From: Monosporascus cannonballus
Lineage: Eukaryota; Ascomycota; Sordariomycetes; Xylariales
NCBI GenBank assembly: GCA_004154925.1
Contig: QJNS01000016.1
Coordinates: 62,001-126,000 of the forward strand
Length of the DNA: 64,000 nucleotides
Reading direction: 5' to 3'
In this document: positions 12,501 through 23,999 of the stretch, piece after piece
Numbering within the stretch: the first letter of the stretch is position 1
How the letters are laid out: every line of letters begins with the position of its first letter
Notes under the pieces: model-generated
Told to the model about the DNA's origin: nothing
Databases searched by the model: none
Seen by the model: only the letters and a program-made list of their open reading frames with translations
Program-made: the position numbers and the translations under genes

Positions 12501-15000
12501 TTTTCGTTTCATTTTTTTAGAAAAATATTTGTTTTTTTTTAATTAATCCGTAAATTGCTAAAATAAAGCTAAGATATCTTTAAGGTAATATCTAGCGAAA
12601 TATATTTTTAATATCCTTAAATTTATATTATAAGTTTTTTAATTTTTCGAAAAACTTATTTATTTTCGTATATAAATAAGCTTTTATTTACCGTACGTAA
12701 TTTATAAAACTTTAACTTATATTTTTAAGGAACCTGATATTTTTTTGTTATTATAAAGGAAATAAAATTATTTTTTTCGCCGGAATTAATCATAATTTTA
12801 AATATTTTATTTTTGTATTAAAAAAAATCTCCATTTAATTACATATTTTTTTTATCGTTTTATATAAGGTTTTATAAATTAGGGTTTTTCGGTACCTTAA
12901 TTTCGAAGGCCTTTATAATTTTTTAACTTTTAATATTATTTAGCTTAAGCAAATTTTTATTCGCGAATTTTTTTGATAACATATTTGATGCATTCATCAT
13001 TTTTATACCGAAACCATGTTTTTTTGCTGTATTTGCACTAAGATTCCAAAACCGAATTTTTTTCCTGGTTTATCTTTAGGTTTTATATTTTCTAGGTTAT
13101 GGAATTAAAGAAGTAAATTTCCGAAAAAGATATTCTTATATTTAAAAGTTTATATTAGACGCAAAATATCGAAAAGTAGCATAAATATCCTTACGATATG
13201 GCCTTTTAACTCCGTTCTGATTCGGGATGTAAGTAATAAGATTTAGGATATTCTGGCTATCGTAAAATTTCTATATATCGGTATTCGTTATTTGGTTCTA
13301 TAAATATTTTTTCGTTTTATCCAGGCCAAAAGTTATTATCCTTTTTAGCTTTGAAATAAATAAGATAATCGTTTTAGTAATAAACAGTAAAATATAGCAG
13401 GTCGTAAGGATTTACCATTAATTCTTTTGGGTAAATAATGTATTTTAGGAACTTATAAAGCTCTAGGGACAATTATTTATGGTTGTTAATATCTGGCCGA
13501 AATTAACCGTTTTTTATATATATTTCATATTTCTGGAAATCAAGATAATATTGGTATCCTAACCTTATAGCTATCCTGGAAACCGTTTATCCGGGATAAT
13601 ATTTATAGGCTTTAACCTTAGAATTTTGGCAAACGGGATAATTTTCGTACTTTAAGATGTCGCTTTGGATTTAAGTGGTAATGGCAATAATGAATTCTGG
13701 CTGGAAGGAAATTAAGTTAATTTTTTTTCTTTTCCTTTTTTACCTTACTATCGGTTTTTTGTTCAGCCGTTTTGGTTTTTTTGGGGGGAGTTAAGGAATC
13801 CTTTTTTTTTGGAATTCCTTTTGGCGGAGGAATAATATTTATTTTTGAAATACCCCTTTTTGCCATAATTAAAACATTTTATTTTGGATTTATGTTTTTT
13901 GGGTTCCTTTAAAGCGGAACTTATTTTTTTTTAAGGTTTGCTTTTGTCCTTTTTATTTTGGCTTTTGGAGCTTTTATCGTTACCTCGTCTATTAGTTTTT
14001 TTCTTCTTAAGGTACCGATTAAAAATACGTCGGTCGGCAATAATAACCTTATTTATGTACTCCGGGAAAAATCTTATTTTCGGTTTTTTATATATTTTAT
14101 CCTTAACCAAAGGTTTTAAACCGTTATAATAAGGATAAAATAACGTATTTTCCGCCAAATTAGAAATAACGGTAAGGCGATTAAATTCCGTCGTATATTC
14201 GGCGGCTAACTTGGTTTAATGGAAAAAATATAACTGCTTAATAACGTTTTGCTTTTTATTAGAATTTCCAAACAAAATTCGCATCCGTTTTTCGAAATGG
14301 TCGTATTTGTTAAAAATATAATTAATTATATTTAAGGAATTATTCAGATAATTTTTTAAGTAATTTTTTATAATAAATTTAAATTATAAAAAAAATTTAA
14401 TAAGTAATTATAAAATAGCCATTATTTTTTAATAGTTTTTAATCAAAAAGTTTTTATAGAATTTAAGGTAAAGCATAGTTTGTACCAGGAATTTTTTTAG
14501 GTCCTTAGTTTTATTATAGGGCTTAAGGGGATTCGGTTTATAGCCCTTGACGTTTGGCATTTTATGGTAAGTGGGAGGTAATATAGTTTTTTCGCGGGTT
14601 TAATTTGTTCCGAATAATGGCAAAATCGAAATTCCCTCTGGAATTTGTTTTGCTCCGAACGAAAGTGGTCGAAAACCATTTCCTTAATTTTGTTTTCCGG
14701 CTAAGCCAAATTAAGGAAAAACCGGTTTTTTTCCTTTAGCGAATCGAACGTTCTTTTTTTTCAGGCCTTTAACTTTTTGTGCCAAAAGGTCTAATTTTTC
14801 TTTTATAATAAGTTTTCTTTTTTTTCTTTTTAAAACCTTGGCTTCATATTTTTTCTTAGTTTTTTCCTTAATTATTTCTTTTTTCGACTTTTCTCCCTGG
14901 ATTTCGATAATATTTTTAGGGGTTAAGGTAAGTTATTATTTAGGCTGCGAAAATAATCCTTTTTAAGATCGAATAATAAGGGGTATTATATTATTAATTA
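9600..15000 (-). pseudogene. RIP-destroyed gag-pol of element B1
   Basis: On the minus strand, 13931-14158 gives a gag-like stretch with a FYPYYNGLKPLVKDKIYKK segment, typical of the retrotransposon gag (UBN2-like) C-terminus. The segment 12267-12512 resembles the spacer before reverse transcriptase, and YLDDILIYS is readable around 11813-11836. The rest is broken by stops. Confidence 0.7.
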
Positions 15001-15194
15001 ATTAAAAAAAATTTCGATAAGGGATAAATTATTTAATTTAGTTATTAATCCTTTATTAATTAATAACGGGAATCGGGTATATTATTTATTTTTTAAACGT
15101 CGTCCTGTAATATTAGTTTTATTGAATTTAAGAAAATTTATACTTAATTAGACTTTGAATTATTTGTCGGCTATTAATTAAGGAATTATTAAAA

Positions 15195-15619
15195 TGTAAC
15201 GAACCTGTTATATATCCACCTGGAAATATAAGTAGTATCTGAAAATAAGATCTTGATTTGCAGGTAATAATAAGGCGAAAAATAATTTATTAAGAGTTTT
15301 ATTCGTTAAAAAGATTTAAAGATTTTTTCTTTAATTAAAAAATAATGCAATTACCTTTAAATTAAAGGCTTAGATTAATAGTTAAAAAACGAAATTAAAT
15401 AGATGCTATTTATATAAAAGATTAATTTGTTATATACCCCGATTCCTAAAATGAGTATGTCGTGGATCTGTTAGATTTGTATGATTTGGTCCCCAGATCA
15501 CCCAGATCAACCAGATCACCTTAAAAGCCAGGCTTCCTGCCCGGAGTTTAGCCGTGACAGGTCCGCGCTAGGCCTTAAAGGTTGGTCTCCTCGAGACAGG
15601 AACCCCTGTTCCTGTAACA
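15195..15619 (-). repeat. 5' LTR of element B1
   Basis: Direct copy of 8326-8750. The right 150 bp or so, facing the gene island, is GC-balanced and almost unmutated, whereas the left part is heavily RIP-mutated, so the mutation gradient runs inside one LTR. Confidence 0.85.
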
Positions 15620-16091
15620 ATAACGTATAACTTAATTAACCTTATATAATAATTTAATAGATTATAGTGTTTTTCTGGATTAGTAATACCTTTTGACGAA
15701 TTTTATTAGCTTTTTGTTTCGTCGGTGTACCTTAGATACGGCGTAATATATATTATTTATTAACCTGGTGGCCCTTAGATGTTAAATGCAGGGATTTTTT
15801 ACGTTTTACCTTTTTAATCGTTCGCGCCGTACAAAATTGAGCCGAAAGTTGTATATTATTCGAAAGCGGAGATTTTAAGGAATAAGAAGATAATTCTTCC
15901 AATTTTTAAAAACGCTATTGAGAAGCTTTTTATAGGGAAAGAAATCAGTAAGTGGATTAACGCGCAACGCGGTTGTGGGGTGGCGCGTTGAGGGGATGGG
16001 GCGTTGGTGGGGGGTCGCCTTAGTATGAACGGCTCGAGGGAGAACCGAAGAATGTTGCGGAGTGCTCGGCAACTTTTTGCCTGCTCCATGT
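15620..16091. other. Junction between element B1 and gene island, no gene
   Basis: Starts with the ATAAC duplication, then AT-rich sequence to about 15850, then a rise in GC into the 3' flank of the SGNH/FG-GAP gene. Short overlapping open frames on the minus strand here have no recognisable domain. Confidence 0.5.
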
Positions 16092-18646
16092 TCAGATCCC
16101 AGGTTTCCACGAGCAGGTATTGATGTGCGCATTGACATTCCCGTCTTCGAATACCGTCAAATAATCTGCCTTGCCATCGCCGTTAATGTCGGCGAAGCGA
16201 ACGGGACCTTGCGGGCTTACCCCCCGGCAATGACACCTATAGCAAACCAGTTGCGCGGTCTGCCAACATCAGGAATGTTGCCGGTGTTGTTGTAGGACTT
16301 GGCTGCGCCACCATCGTACACAATCAAGTATTCCGCACGCTTGTCACCTGTGATATGGGCGAAGCGCACCTTGCTACCGGGTTCGCCTACTCCCGTCGCC
16401 ACGCTATACCCGTCTTGCCAGATCCGCGTGCCCGGCTTGGGCGGGATGTTGCCATGGTTGCGGTACGCCGTGACCGCACCGCCGTCCCAGATAACGAGGA
16501 AGTCGGCCCTGCCATCGCCTGTGAGGTCGGCAAAGTGGACCTTATCTCCAGGCAGCCCCTAATCCCCGACGAAATTGTCAGACCCTCCTGCCAGCTGCGG
16601 CCCCTGCCTCTATCGGGGATATTCCCGTTGTTGAGAAACGCCTTCACGGCGCCGCCTCCATAAATAAGGAGATAGTCGGCCAGTCCGTCACCGTTCACGT
16701 CGGCGAACTCAATTCTGGAATTTGAGACGTCCTCTGAAGGACCCAGGGCGGTCTCGCCTGCATAATTCCACACCCCGTCGCCCCGGTTTAACCAGGCTCG
16801 TGCAGCGCCAAGCCGATCGACAAATATGATATCGCCCCTGCGGTCGCCGTCTAGGTCGGCAAAGCGAATACTTTTGATCTTATCCGGAATGATGTCCAAG
16901 TTGCGCCAAGCACAAACGGAGCCGTCCGCCGAGATTGCAAGGAAGTCGGCCCGGCCGTCGCCGTCAATTTCTGAAAACCGGATCATGCCGCCCGTGACGC
17001 CGCTGACGCCGGGCGCAAATGGTACCCCAGTCTTCCCAATTGCGTTTCGCGCTATCTTTGTTTAGGTTTCCTGAGTTGCGAAGGGCGCGCACCGCACCAC
17101 CTTTGTATACAACAAAGTAATCTGAAATACCGTGTTAGCGGAGAAAAAGGGGGAGGTGTCAGTCATTTTAGCTTGATGAGGAAGCGGGAGAGGCATCTGT
17201 TTAAAGAAATACGAATTAGGGGCCACGTACCAGCTTTGCCATCCCCATACAGGCGGGTAGTGTCTGGGGGAACCCCTGAAAGTCCCGGGGCAATCGTGAC
17301 AGGCTCCTCCCAGTTACGCTTGCTCGGTCTTTTCCGTTATTGTGCGTATTCTGTGCCTATTTGACTGCGCCACCGCTATACGCGATGACATAGTCGGCGT
17401 AACCGTCTCCATCCATATCTTCAATGCGTATCTTCTCCCGGACGTCAGGCCCCGTGGCCCACTTGGCGTCAAGCGCCTTGAAAGTCCTCCCGTCATCCAT
17501 GGTCTTCCAGACCCTTGCGGCCCCTTCCGAGTACAAGGCGATCATATCAGCGCGTCCGTCGTTGTCCATGTCGGCCATCCGGACCATGCTGCCAGTCACC
17601 GATTGCCAGGGCGGGTTGATCTTTCCAAGCTCGGTGAAAGGTAGTGGCATACGGTTGTTGATCCACGCCCGGACGGAGCCGTCATCGTCGGCGAGAATGT
17701 AATCCGTGAGCCCGTCGCCGTTCAGATCTGCAAGAATGACCTTGTCTTGACGTCCATTCCGCTGGGCAGGCATCAATGTTCCTAATTCTTCCCAAGTCCG
17801 GAAACCGTCGAAAATTGTACCCATTTTCTTCCAGTTGCCCCCTTCGCAACTGAAAATAGGGCCACTGCCTGCCTGCGTGCCAAGTCCGACTCCATCTTTC
17901 TCGCTTGGCTCCATGGGGTTCCGGATCCAGCCCTTTTCTATTTCCACCTTGATAGCATCCAGCCAAACAGTTGCCATCTTCCGGTACCCCTTGTCGTTCG
18001 GATGCTTCCTGTCCTTTAAGTCGTCCGAAGTGATTATTCCGCTCATATCGGCCAGGAGAACATGCTTTCCTGCCCTCTCGTTCTCCGCCACAAGTTCGTG
18101 AATCCGAGCGTTAAAAGCATCCGTGTTCGCTTGCATCCTCCGGTCATTGGCCCAGATAGTCTTAGCCACAATAACAGTGGTATCGGGGAGCCTATCTAGG
18201 ATATCGTCGATTATTCCTTGGACAAGCCCTGGGGCAGCGTCAACGTCGACCTCGAGGTCCATGTTGTTGGTCCCGGCATGGAGAAGGACAACGTTAGGGT
18301 TAGCCCCGAGGGAACTCCGTGCGTAGCCACGGATCTCGGCGAGGAAAGACCCACTGTGGCCTTCATGTGAGCTATCCTCCATCGTCCCGTCGACTAGGCT
18401 CCCGATCATGTCGATGTCGGCGGCAATATCCGCAAGCATCTCTCGGAAATGGCGTCTGTATCCGTTGCCATCGCTGGATCCACTGCCCTTGGTGATTGAG
18501 TCACCCAGTGGTTGAATACGTAAGACGGACTTGATAGGCTCGGGTGGGGGATCCTGGGATGGGGGGATCCTCTGGTGCGGGAGGCGTAGGTGTGCAACGG
18601 AGCTGCGAAGCACCCTTGGAAGTGCCCAGACTATTTGGGTAAAAGC
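16092..18646 (-). pseudogene. SGNH hydrolase with C-terminal FG-GAP/VCBS repeats, decayed
   Basis: The amino-terminal part is an SGNH/GDSL esterase domain: GDSIT with the catalytic Ser, then HAGTNNM, then HPND with the catalytic His. Seven or more FG-GAP/VCBS calcium-binding repeats follow (pattern D-x-D/N-G-D-G-x-x-D, for example DLNGDGLTDY, DMDGDGYADY, DVNGDGLADY). Family members are usually secreted enzymes acting on ester-linked glycans or lipids. Here the gene is broken: no ATG precedes the domain between 18535 and 18679; a stop follows the fourth repeat (17357-17359); and frame changes are needed near 17310, 17050, 16565 and 16225. A spliceable intron (17230-17122) and a natural end at 16092-16094 show a once-functional gene. 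Assembly indels in G/C runs remain an alternative explanation for some breaks. Confidence 0.75.
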
Positions 18647-18648
18647 AG

Positions 18649-19106
18649 CTATAAAGTGTCCGATGTATCCTGCACACACTTGCCGTGTACAGCGCCCTTT
18701 AAATCAACATAGCTTCCATCACGGCCCTTGTAATAAGCTGGGGTAAAGGTCGGCGTCCGAGAAACGAAGAAGGTGGCTAGATATACTAACTAAAGTGCTC
18801 ATTCGGACCTAAATTCCATTCGAGCACGGTTATATCAACACAGCCGCCCGAGCCCGTGCCGCAACCATCACAGCGAACACCGTGATTACTGCTTACGTCG
18901 TCGAGCTCTGGTATAAAGATAGAGTTATCCACATCACGACAATCCGGTGGCGAGTTATAGAACACGTAGCCCGCGAGACTTATCGATCCAGGAAAGTCGA
19001 CGAATGGTTGGAATTCGTCTACCCCGTAGATGTAGAAATCAGCAGCACCAACGGGATCAAAGATGGCAACTATGCCAGTCAAGGAGAAAAGGGAAATGGG
19101 GCGCAT
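18649..19106 (-). CDS. Small secreted cysteine-containing protein (134 aa, two exons)
   Basis: Exon 1 is 19106-18791 and exon 2 is 18737-18649, joined across a 53-bp GT-AG intron (18790-18738) that keeps frame and gives the ending HFTYYKGRDGSYVDL...KCVQDTSDTL. An amino-terminal signal peptide (MRPISLFSLTGIVAIFDPVGA) precedes a mature protein starting about ADFYIYG. Cysteines occur in NSPPDCRD, VRCDGCGTGSGGC and GKCVQD. The layout matches what I recall of a fungal family of small secreted proteins with a VRCDGC core and an LGHFTYY-like C-terminal segment, of unknown function. It lies head to tail with the SGNH remnant on the same strand and within 500 bp of a retrotransposon, a setting common for fungal effector-like genes. 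A TATA-like box lies about 90 bp upstream. The start is the only ATG before the signal peptide. Confidence 0.75.
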
Positions 19107-19597
19107 TTCTTCTGATATACGAAAACCACCAGTGGGATTAGTATAGGCAGCAAAGTTCCGACGAATCTTGCGTCTTAATTTGGGTTCATGTGGTTATTTA
19201 TACGTCTTTGGCGTCGTGGTTGCGCGCTGTCTAGTGCTATAGCCCGCAAAGCTCTCCTAAATCGTGAAGGAGTCTCACCCGAGACAGCGAAATAGCATTA
19301 TCTATCTCGGGAAAGTTCTCCGCGACCTAGTAGTACTATATGACTACGTCCATAGTACCAAGTCTTACTAACCGCTCACGTCTTACGTGATACAAAATAG
19401 TATCAAGTTCATGAGAAGCATTACTTTCTTAGTTTCCGCTTAGCCGGCTTCAATATATACGTTAGGAGTTCCGAAGCCCAGAGTAGAGTATACAGGGAAC
19501 CCTTTACGCTTCCGCACTAGTTGGCCTATCACATGTAACCCATGGTTATCAAAGGTTAGCCATAAGCTCTCCATGTGGAAAATATAGGTGGGGGTAA
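19107..19597. other. Upstream region of the small secreted protein gene
   Basis: GC-intermediate sequence without an open frame of note. It contains the putative core promoter of the secreted-protein gene and ends in the GGTAA duplication of element C1 (19593-19597). Confidence 0.5.
19195..19202 (-). promoter_or_regulatory. Putative TATA box
   Basis: TATAAATA on the minus strand, about 90 bp before the ATG at 19106, a usual distance in fungal genes with moderate 5' leaders. No other TATA-like element was noticed in the interval. Confidence 0.4.
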
Positions 19598-19803
19598 TGT
19601 TAGGTGCCAAGGTGCGGCCCCCTTTCCGGGGCCCAGCAACCCACTAATATGGCTCCAGTTTGTGTATATATAGAGGGGCTTCGCCCCCGAGTAGTTAGAA
19701 AAGGGCAGGCATTAATGGTTATCTATTTATTACCCATATTATAAACCACTTATTTCGCTGCTTTTTTTGCCTTTTATTCTGTATTTTATTATTTTCCCTA
19801 GCA
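19598..19803 (+). repeat. 5' LTR of element C1
   Basis: 206 bp, TGTTAGGTGCC...CCCTAGCA. It includes GTGTATATATAGAGG, a TATA-like promoter sequence at 19664-19678. The second half is more RIP-mutated than the outer half. Confidence 0.85.
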
Positions 19804-19949
19804 TATTAATACTTTTATCTATCCGTGCAGACCGTTAGGCAAAGGATAGTTTATAACGATTTACGTACCAGGATATCGAATAATAACAAAATGAAAACGC
19901 GGAATAGTAATTTTCCAAAATATAGCTAATTAATCCGAAGATTTTCTAA

Positions 19950-21420
19950 CGATAAAAATAAAAATACTGCTCGACTTATTAACTTTAAATCAGATCTTTA
20001 AAATTATCGTTTTATTATTAAAAAAATTCAAAATTATAAAATCTAAAAGAATAACAGAAAATACAAAAAAAACCATAATATTTGGTAACTTTACAAAAAG
20101 AAAAAAACAGTTTTTCGAATTAAATAATATTAACGAATTAGATTACAAAAAACCTTTAAAACGGAATCGTAATAAGGTCTATTTTAAAATATCGTTATTT
20201 ATCGTACGGTATAAAGGGGTTTTTTAAATAAAATTAATAAATTTCCTTATTAATCTAAAAATCTATTTTACGTTATTAATATTAAATTTTTTATAAACGA
20301 AATAAAAATAATATAAATTAATATTTATTTCGAAAACCTAAATGCTAAAAAATTGTTAAAATTCTTAATTTTGAAAAAAAATAATGATTTAACAGTATTA
20401 ACGTAATTGGAATTCGAAATTTAACTAAAAAAGGATATTAAAATAAAAAGATCCGTAATTTTATAACTAATATCAAGTTAAAGAATTTATAATAACAGGC
20501 TAAAAAATATATATGATTTTTTTTAAAATTAATATAAAATCATAAAAACCGTAAACCTCGATAATTTTTCTGAAAATATACGGATATTATGATAATTATT
20601 TAAATTTACCCTTAAATTATAAAGCAAAATTATTAAAAGAACTTTTCCGGAAATTAAAGTGGATTTAATAATAAAGATATAACGGGCAAAATTAATTTTT
20701 ATTACCTTATACGAAATAAATTCGACGGAAAAAAAAGGAGCAGATAAATCAAAAAAGCTGTACCGGCGTATATCCAAGCCCAGACCGGAAACATACCGGC
20801 GAGTCGACGACTTATTAACCCTATTAGCCCTATTACTACTATTAAAAAAAAGGCCAGTACGAGGCCTATATCGAATCTGCTGGACGGCTGTAAAAGGTTT
20901 ACTACGGCCATACGGTATTATAACTGCGGAAAAAAAACATGTAAGGCCTAATTATCCCGAAATAAAGTGTATTAGATATGGGGAGCCAGGATATAAAGGA
21001 AATTAGTATCCATAGAGCCGCAGTTCCCCGATAATTAGATCGAATAATATATTATTCGGAGTACGAAAGGCTTAGGTTACGGAATAAGAAGCTCCGACTT
21101 TTCGGCCCAGGTTCGAAATAATAGTTAGGCTTCGAATCGGAGGAAAATGAGTTAGATATAAGCGTTTTCGAACAAATGGCGGTAATACTTATTTTATTTC
21201 GTAATAAATTTTTTAGGTAGTTATGGATTACTTAAATTATAAATATCTGATATTTAAATTTAGGCCGAACGTAAAATAAGTAAGTTAAATGAAATTAATT
21301 AATTTCGATTTCAAAATTTATTATAAAGAAAGCCGGCAAAATCCGGCAAATAAATTATTAAGGCGTTCGGATTTAAAGGACGTATTTGCGAAATAAAAGG
21401 TAAACAAATAGGTTTTACCC
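19950..21420 (+). pseudogene. gag remnant fused to the end of RNase H (element C1)
   Basis: Around 20920-21000 a CCHC-type zinc-knuckle region can be read with gaps (CYNCGKK, then CIRCGEPGYK-like with C-to-Y changes), marking gag. Only 300 bp later, 21300-21395 reads NFDFKIYYKESRQNPANKL then LRRSDLKDVF, the typical end of a Ty3/gypsy RNase H domain. The protease, reverse transcriptase and most of RNase H that should lie between are absent, so this is a deletion derivative. RIP has added stops. Confidence 0.6.
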
Positions 21421-21764
21421 CATTTCCTAGAGAAATTTAAGATAATATCCGCAAGGCCTTTAGTGATAAATATTAAAATAATAAAAATTCCGAGTTTTTA
21501 ACGGGTAAACGATTATTTAATAACAGTTTAAAAAATAAAATACGTTTTAACGCTGATTATAATAAAAAATTAAAATAAGTTAAAAATATTTATCATAAAA
21601 TTTGTATAAATAATTTAGTAAAAAAATAATTTTGTAAAATCGTCAATGTAAAGTAATGCCGTAATAAACGGGCCGTTATAAAACATGTTTGGTAAATAAG
21701 TAAAGATTTTTTGTTACGGTTTAAAGAACGGGTTTATATACTCGAAAAACATCCGTTACGAAAA

Positions 21765-22141
21765 TATCACTACCCAATAAGCTCCGGCCTCAAGAAACGG
21801 TTAAACAAGGATTATACGGACCACTACATGGGTTACGTAACAGGTGATCACCACCAAGCCAGTGATCAGAAGTAATTAAAGGGGATCGTAAACGATCATG
21901 ATTACTACCGGTCGTATGATTATCGGCAATTAAATTAAGAAAAAAGGAAATATATACGCTTATTATTTTCATAATTTAGATAATACTAATTTGCAATATA
22001 ATATCGTTACCTAAGGTATCTTTGAAATTACGAAACGTAATACGATTATTAAATTTATTATTTAGATTTTTACAATACTTTTACTAATATAAACCCGTAC
22101 GATTAAGGCTTAATAATTAGTTAAACCGTTTAACCGTTATA
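21765..22141 (+). repeat. 5' LTR of element A2
   Basis: The outer 130 bp or so (from CCCAATAAGCTCCGGCCTC) is nearly unmutated, while the inner end is heavily RIP-mutated (CCGTTATA for CCGTCACA). Confidence 0.85.
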
Positions 22142-22199
22142 TATTATAATTTTTTTTAGTAATAACGTTAGATTCTAAGTAATATTTACTATTGTTAAA

Positions 22200-23500
22200 A
22201 TATTAACCAGCATTTAGAAAACTTTTACTTAGCAGCGTTAGGCTCGAATTCGGGAACTGGAGAAAAAGATCCGACAATTTAGGGCTACGTTACTTATTCA
22301 GATTATTTTTGCCCGTATAAAGCTTAAAAAACTAAAGCCTTACGATAAGAAAAATAACTTTTAAACCTTTTTGATTTAGGCGCGAATTTATTTTCGTTTT
22401 TTAAACCTTAATAATTTAATAAATATAGTCCTAATAATAGGAATATACTTAATAGGAAACGCGGTTAATTAGTTTAAACTTATTATACGGAATTTCCTAG
22501 AAATAAGAAAATCGGATAAAAAAATTTTATTAATAAAGTCTTTTTACTTTATACCAATTTCGAAAATAAAATACGCGATAATTTCGGTAATCCGGACAAA
22601 AAACGATTTACGGCTTAATAATTCCTGTAATTTCGATAAAAAGGATTTGCGTTTACATATATCGTAATATTTAAAATTTTTACGGCCAAAGCCGGATAAG
22701 AAAATAACGAAACCGATATCCTTATTAATATGTTTTATAAGAAATTAAAAAATGATATAAAAATTAAGATTATTCGGATTAAATAATTAATTGCTTTAAA
22801 CCGGTATATTATAAAGATAATCAAGATTAATAATCGATGATTTAAAAAACGATAGAAAAAAGGGATAATATGCTTTACGTTCGGGATATAACAAATCCAA
22901 CCAGAGGAAAAAACGAAACGCATCCTTTATTTTTTATGGAATGGCGTTAAAACTTATGAAATTAGACGTTACTTATAAACAAAATTAAAGTCAGATTAAA
23001 TGCTTTATAACAAAATAAAATATAAGGTTTATAAATACAAAAAACTCAAAACGTTATAATAAGATAATTAAATGCCTATATCAAAGAAATAATCCAGAAA
23101 TAATTAAGGAAACGATAACAAAATTATTAATATAATTTAAGCCAAATACGTATTAGGCTTATAATAAATAATTCAATAAGGATTATTACGATAAGAAATT
23201 TAACGCAAAATACGAAAAGCTAAAAAGCTGGCTTAATAAATATTGCAAATATAATAAAAGACATTATAAAAATAATTACGTAAGTATTAAAATTGGACAA
23301 AAAAACTTTATCCTAAAATACCCGATCGATATAGCAAAATGTACGCCACATATTATTAACGACGAAAATGTTCCGATTACGAAAAATGGAAATAGCATAT
23401 TTATGAACGAATTATTCGTATATATTATAAAGGATTCGAATTTTTAAATCGTACCGGAAATAATAAGAATAATAAGCAATAATATCGATAATTTCGAACT
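22200..23500 (+). pseudogene. gag remnant of element A2
   Basis: The plus strand can be read with stops and gaps as a gag capsid-like region. Segments include GNPDKKRFTA, then KGFAFTYIVIFKIF, then NETDILINMFYKKLKNDIK. These fit the retrotransposon gag core of fungal Ty3/gypsy elements, with a helix ending in a FYKGLKDDIKDEI-like motif. No uninterrupted frame survives. Confidence 0.6.
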
Positions 23501-23999
23501 ATAACCTTAGAAAATATTTAATAACTGGCTGAAATAAAGAGCTGGCCTGAAAAAAAAATAATGCCCATAGAAAAACCCCTTTGGTTATTATAAATAATAT
23601 AATTACTAAACGGAAAAGGAATTAATCCAACGTACGGTAAAAAAGCATTATTAAAAAGTTATTACGAATTTTTATTTTCAATTAATATTTATTATAAACC
23701 TTTACGAAAAAAATTATTAAAGAACAAATACGTCAGTTTATAAAGAGTTTTTTTGGAATAATAGCTAAAATAACGTATAATAGAATATAATTGTAAATAT
23801 GAAAAAATAATTTATTCGATAAGGAAAAATATTATAAAAAGATTAAGAATAATTAATACGATTCGAAGGAATAATACGCCGACAATAATAACAAATATAA
23901 CAGCTTAACGCGTTAAACGAAAAAAATATAAATAAAACTCGACAAATTCGAACAAAAATTAAAAGAAAATGATTATTTATAAAAAAGCCGCAAAATAAC

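Larger units (their letters stand above)
8326..15619 (-). mobile_element. Full-length Ty3/gypsy chromovirus-type element B1, RIP-mutated
   Basis: LTRs at 8326-8750 and 15195-15619 (425 bp each, TGTAACGAACC...CTGTAACA) are flanked by identical ATAAC duplications (8321-8325, 15620-15624). Coding is on the minus strand. A gag fragment lies at 13931-14158, the pol amino-terminal part near 12267-12512, and the reverse transcriptase YLDD motif at 11825-11836. Its sister B2 (55910-63161) has the same LTRs and the same order. An antisense ORF sits on the plus strand near the 3' LTR. Many stops mark RIP. Confidence 0.85.

Noticed and set aside
18535..18679. GTG at 18679 as start of the SGNH gene
   Set aside because: It is not an ATG and overlaps the last exon of the upstream secreted-protein gene; no ATG exists in this interval.
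20529..20911. Minus-strand hydrophobic frames suggesting membrane proteins
   Set aside because: They overlap the gag region of C1 on the opposite strand and reflect AT-rich codons.
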